Positions 6,901 to 7,923 of a stretch of DNA of 7,923 nucleotides are shown here, piece after piece (position 1 is the stretch's first letter; the number at the start of each line of letters is the position of its first letter). The stretch comes from Melioribacteraceae bacterium (GTDB lineage: Bacteria > Bacteroidota > Ignavibacteria > Ignavibacteriales > Melioribacteraceae). The notes below the pieces were generated by a model. That model was not told where the DNA came from and did not search any database. It saw only the letters and a list, made by a program, of their open reading frames with translations. Location of the stretch: contig WGAL01000033.1 in NCBI GenBank assembly GCA_015494845.1, positions 1 to 7,923 on the forward strand, written 5' to 3'. Both the position numbers and the translations under genes were made by a program.

Positions 6901-7704
6901 ATTAACGAAATTATGTTTGACGCGGCGTCCGGTAATTCGGATTTCTTCGAAATTTACAACAGAAGTTCCGAGCCGGTAAATCTCGGCGGTTGGTTTTTCA
7001 AAACCGGAGACAATGAGAAGAAAGAATTTTTGCCTTATTCTCTCAATCTTTTGCCAAACAAGTATTTTGTTATTGTAGAAGATTCAAATTTCATCAACAA
7101 CTACAGTGTGAACGACAGTTCATTGATAATTGCCGGATTTTCTCTCAATTTAACAAACGGCGAAAATGCGCTTTCAATTTACGATTTTTACGGTAATTTA
7201 ATCGATTCCGTTTATTACTCGCCAAGTTGGCACAATCCGGATTTTCTCGTTACTAAAAATCGCTCGCTCGAAAGAATAAATCCGAATTCCGCAAGCAACG
7301 ACCGCGATAATTGGAGCAGTTCGCTTGCAAAGGAGAAGGCGACACCCGCCAAACAAAATTCCGTTTTTCAAAAAAATCCGGCGACAAAGGAAGAAATTTC
7401 GATTTCGCCAAATCCGTTTTCGCCGGATAACGACGGATTTGAAGACGTCGCTTTTATCAATTACAAACTAAAAAGCAACATCAATTCGATTAGAGTTAGA
7501 ATTTATGATTCGCGCGGACGTTTGGTTCGAACGCTTGCGGACGACTTCCCCAGCGCGTCCGATGGCAAAATTATTTTCGACGGACGAGACAAAAACGGAA
7601 ACGCCTTGCCGCTCGGAATTTACATTCTGCTATTTGAAGAAATATCGGACGGAAGAACCGTAAACAAGTTCGTAAAGCCGGTTGTAATTGCGCGTAAATT
7701 GTAA
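3901..7704 (+). CDS. Large exported lamin-tail/CARDB repeat protein with gliding-type C-terminal domain
   Basis: 1267 residues. A signal peptide (1-20, cleaved near NIFA-QN) precedes alternating domains: lamin-tail-like (LTD) about 26-185, 305-458, 573-727, 835-988 and 996-1155, and CARDB-like about 186-298, 460-567 and 731-830. Each LTD has an E[WF][IV]EIYN-type strand (41, 323, 590, 852, 1015), and LTDs 2-5 have LxNxxxxxxxxDxxGxxxDS. Each closes with NW, then TP(G) and NS. The CARDB units end in DExxxNN (284, 554, 817). Residues about 1165-1267 form a FlgD-Ig/gliding-type module (NPFSPDNDGFED, VRIYDSRGRLVRTL, FDGRDKNGNALPLGIYILL), which in FCB bacteria often marks type IX secretion cargo or surface anchoring. 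CARDB domains are known as Ig-like adhesion modules; bacterial LTDs are mostly uncharacterised. No catalytic domain is visible. Likely role: surface or extracellular scaffold/adhesin (inference). Confidence 0.85.
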   Translation: MRKIFLLLSFLISLFVNIFAQNRDSLIFSEIMFYQPEPNCEFVEIYNFSRTASYNLRGLKIKYDARNPDSTTILSSDSILAPRQFAVIFEGDYDFDNPYYEIGDSVLVLKLTDDNFGSSGMSNSSDKTLKMILNSDTISVYTYSADNQKGYSDEKFILNEDNSASNWKNSLLFNGTPGAYNSVSPLNFDLALAGFEINSDLITVGTRYEFSAKIFNLGFATPQDAYLKIYFDYNRDSTITEDELFSSQVLPPLFFQDSLLLTQEVIFSDTGNFSAIAVLDFPQDENPANNRKIISLEIIQRPPQYGEVCINEIKYLPLSGEPEWIEIYNNSDTASFPLLNWKISDKVSSARIADSNLFIEPREFVVITHDDAILDFYDIPSKIVYLNLPSLNNSGDKIALTDNFGNIADSVWYSPEWNNGERRSLEKIEPQNYGNSAENWRGCENPESGTPGIINSVTQKDYDVKIESLFVSPQNALIETEVRTNVLIRNIGKNGASFTVKLYDVNPNDTTDVELMSSLQAELSAGDSQTFVFPQNLILNSEKILSVYADFPEDEDTTNNAAQITVFPSFPKNSLILNEILFEPQRDECEWIEVVNNSSRIINLKNWTINDLFTTPTTVTIADSDLILQPAEMFIFAKDSSFLDFHANVCSDFKIVKFPTLNNSSDAVVIKDANGNQIDSLRFFDRWLTIENSSLERILYSAATQDSANWGSSQSEELSTPGCKNSIAPKIHDLAIDSLFFSPKFPHSEDKINLSVLVENLGEATENYALNFYENDSLCNTQNLAISADSVSIIEYETVNRVGDSLKIKAEILLPSDENEKNNSAQITVYAGYPEKSLIISEFMPIPDSSGEWIEIYNNSGTIVHLSEIFIADSSLRNNSAQISNTDFDLNDSEFLVICSDSAKFDAFYGNNIPRKQVNFGSLNNSHDAIYLIDFRGAVIDSLYYDKSWQIKRGYSIEKIDLLAENENYNWRHSLDERKSTPGAENSVSFIEQYESKSVIINEIMFDAASGNSDFFEIYNRSSEPVNLGGWFFKTGDNEKKEFLPYSLNLLPNKYFVIVEDSNFINNYSVNDSSLIIAGFSLNLTNGENALSIYDFYGNLIDSVYYSPSWHNPDFLVTKNRSLERINPNSASNDRDNWSSSLAKEKATPAKQNSVFQKNPATKEEISISPNPFSPDNDGFEDVAFINYKLKSNINSIRVRIYDSRGRLVRTLADDFPSASDGKIIFDGRDKNGNALPLGIYILLFEEISDGRTVNKFVKPVVIARKL

Positions 7705-7743
7705 TGAATTTAATTTGAAATATGTTTACATTAAAAACTCAAA

Positions 7744-7757
7744 AACAAACATTTGTT
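7744..7757. promoter_or_regulatory. Inverted repeat AACAAA-CA-TTTGTT upstream of the TetR-type gene
   Basis: Two perfect 6-bp arms (7744-7749 and 7752-7757) separated by CA end 4 bp before the regulator's ATG. TetR-family proteins commonly repress their own gene by binding such a palindrome over or just after the promoter, so this is a plausible operator. TetR operators are usually a little longer and the region is AT-rich, so confidence is limited. Confidence 0.35.
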
Positions 7758-7761
7758 CACC

Positions 7762-7923
7762 ATGAAAAACAAAGACAAAATCAAGCGCGAGGCACTCTAT
7801 CTTTTCGCGGAAAACGGCTTTGACAAAACAGGCATTCGCGACATCGCGAAAAAGGTTGGAATACGCGAAAGCGCAATTTACAATCACTACAAATCGAAAA
7901 CGGAAATTTTTCTTGCGCTTTTG
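7762..7923 (+). CDS. TetR/AcrR-family transcriptional regulator, N-terminal part (cut by window end)
   Basis: The 54 visible codons from ATG 7762 encode the complete TetR-type DNA-binding region. Helix 1 is KIKREALYLFAENGFDKT, followed by IRDIAKKVGI (helix 2 of the HTH), the recognition helix RESAIYNHYKSK, and the start of the next helix, TEIFLALL. The YxHYxSK pattern (here YNHYKSK, residues 40-46) is diagnostic of the family. The ligand-binding C-terminal domain lies outside the window, so the inducer and targets are unknown. No Shine-Dalgarno is visible before the ATG, and an inverted repeat sits immediately upstream. The gene follows the large surface-protein gene by 57 bp on the same strand with no terminator hairpin between them, so read-through is possible. 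Family members often control efflux pumps, lipid metabolism or neighbouring operons. Confidence 0.9.
   Translation, partial: MKNKDKIKREALYLFAENGFDKTGIRDIAKKVGIRESAIYNHYKSKTEIFLALL

Noticed and set aside
1..7923. CRISPR array, tRNA/rRNA genes, insertion sequence or prophage genes
   Set aside because: No regularly spaced direct repeats, no clover-leaf or rRNA-like sequence, and no transposase, integrase or phage protein was seen. The only regular repetition is at protein-domain level in the large gene.

Overview
The window is AT-rich but full of CpG-containing codons (gcg, ccg, tcg, acg). It reads as a chromosomal fragment from a bacterium of the Bacteroidota/Chlorobiota/Fibrobacterota (FCB) group. 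The grounds are a long exported multidomain protein with a gliding-type/FlgD-like C-terminal domain, poor Shine-Dalgarno sites on most genes, and short 9-nt-periodic intergenic repeats that resemble ones I associate with such genomes. I cannot name a genus or species.

Layout, left to right. (1) A plus-strand EamA/DMT-family membrane transporter (111-1007), with a short intergenic repeat on each side. (2) A minus-strand cluster of three overlapping genes, transcribed from 3733 down to 1091. Two adjacent genes (2834-3733 and 1917-2837) encode paralogous cytoplasmic proteins that I do not recognise. They overlap by ATGA. The second overlaps by 8 nt an exported NHL-type beta-propeller gene (1091-1924). 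(3) A 167-bp, very AT-rich divergent intergenic region (3734-3900) that should hold the promoters of the cluster and of the gene to its right. (4) A 1267-residue exported protein on the plus strand (3901-7704) made of five lamin-tail-like domains, three CARDB-like domains and a C-terminal FlgD-Ig/gliding-type domain. (5) The first 54 codons of a TetR-family regulator (7762 to the window edge), preceded by a perfect inverted repeat that could be its operator.

How the genes work together. The overlaps imply that the two paralogs and the propeller are made from one mRNA and are probably translationally coupled. This is the least explained part of the window and the best candidate for an undescribed system. 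Two soluble helical sister proteins, which may form a heteromer, are co-produced with a secreted propeller. Their CpG density is clearly below that of the transporter and the large surface protein. The surface protein looks like a modular envelope or extracellular adhesion/scaffold protein that grew by duplication of CARDB-lamin-tail units. The transporter and the TetR regulator have no evident link to the rest.
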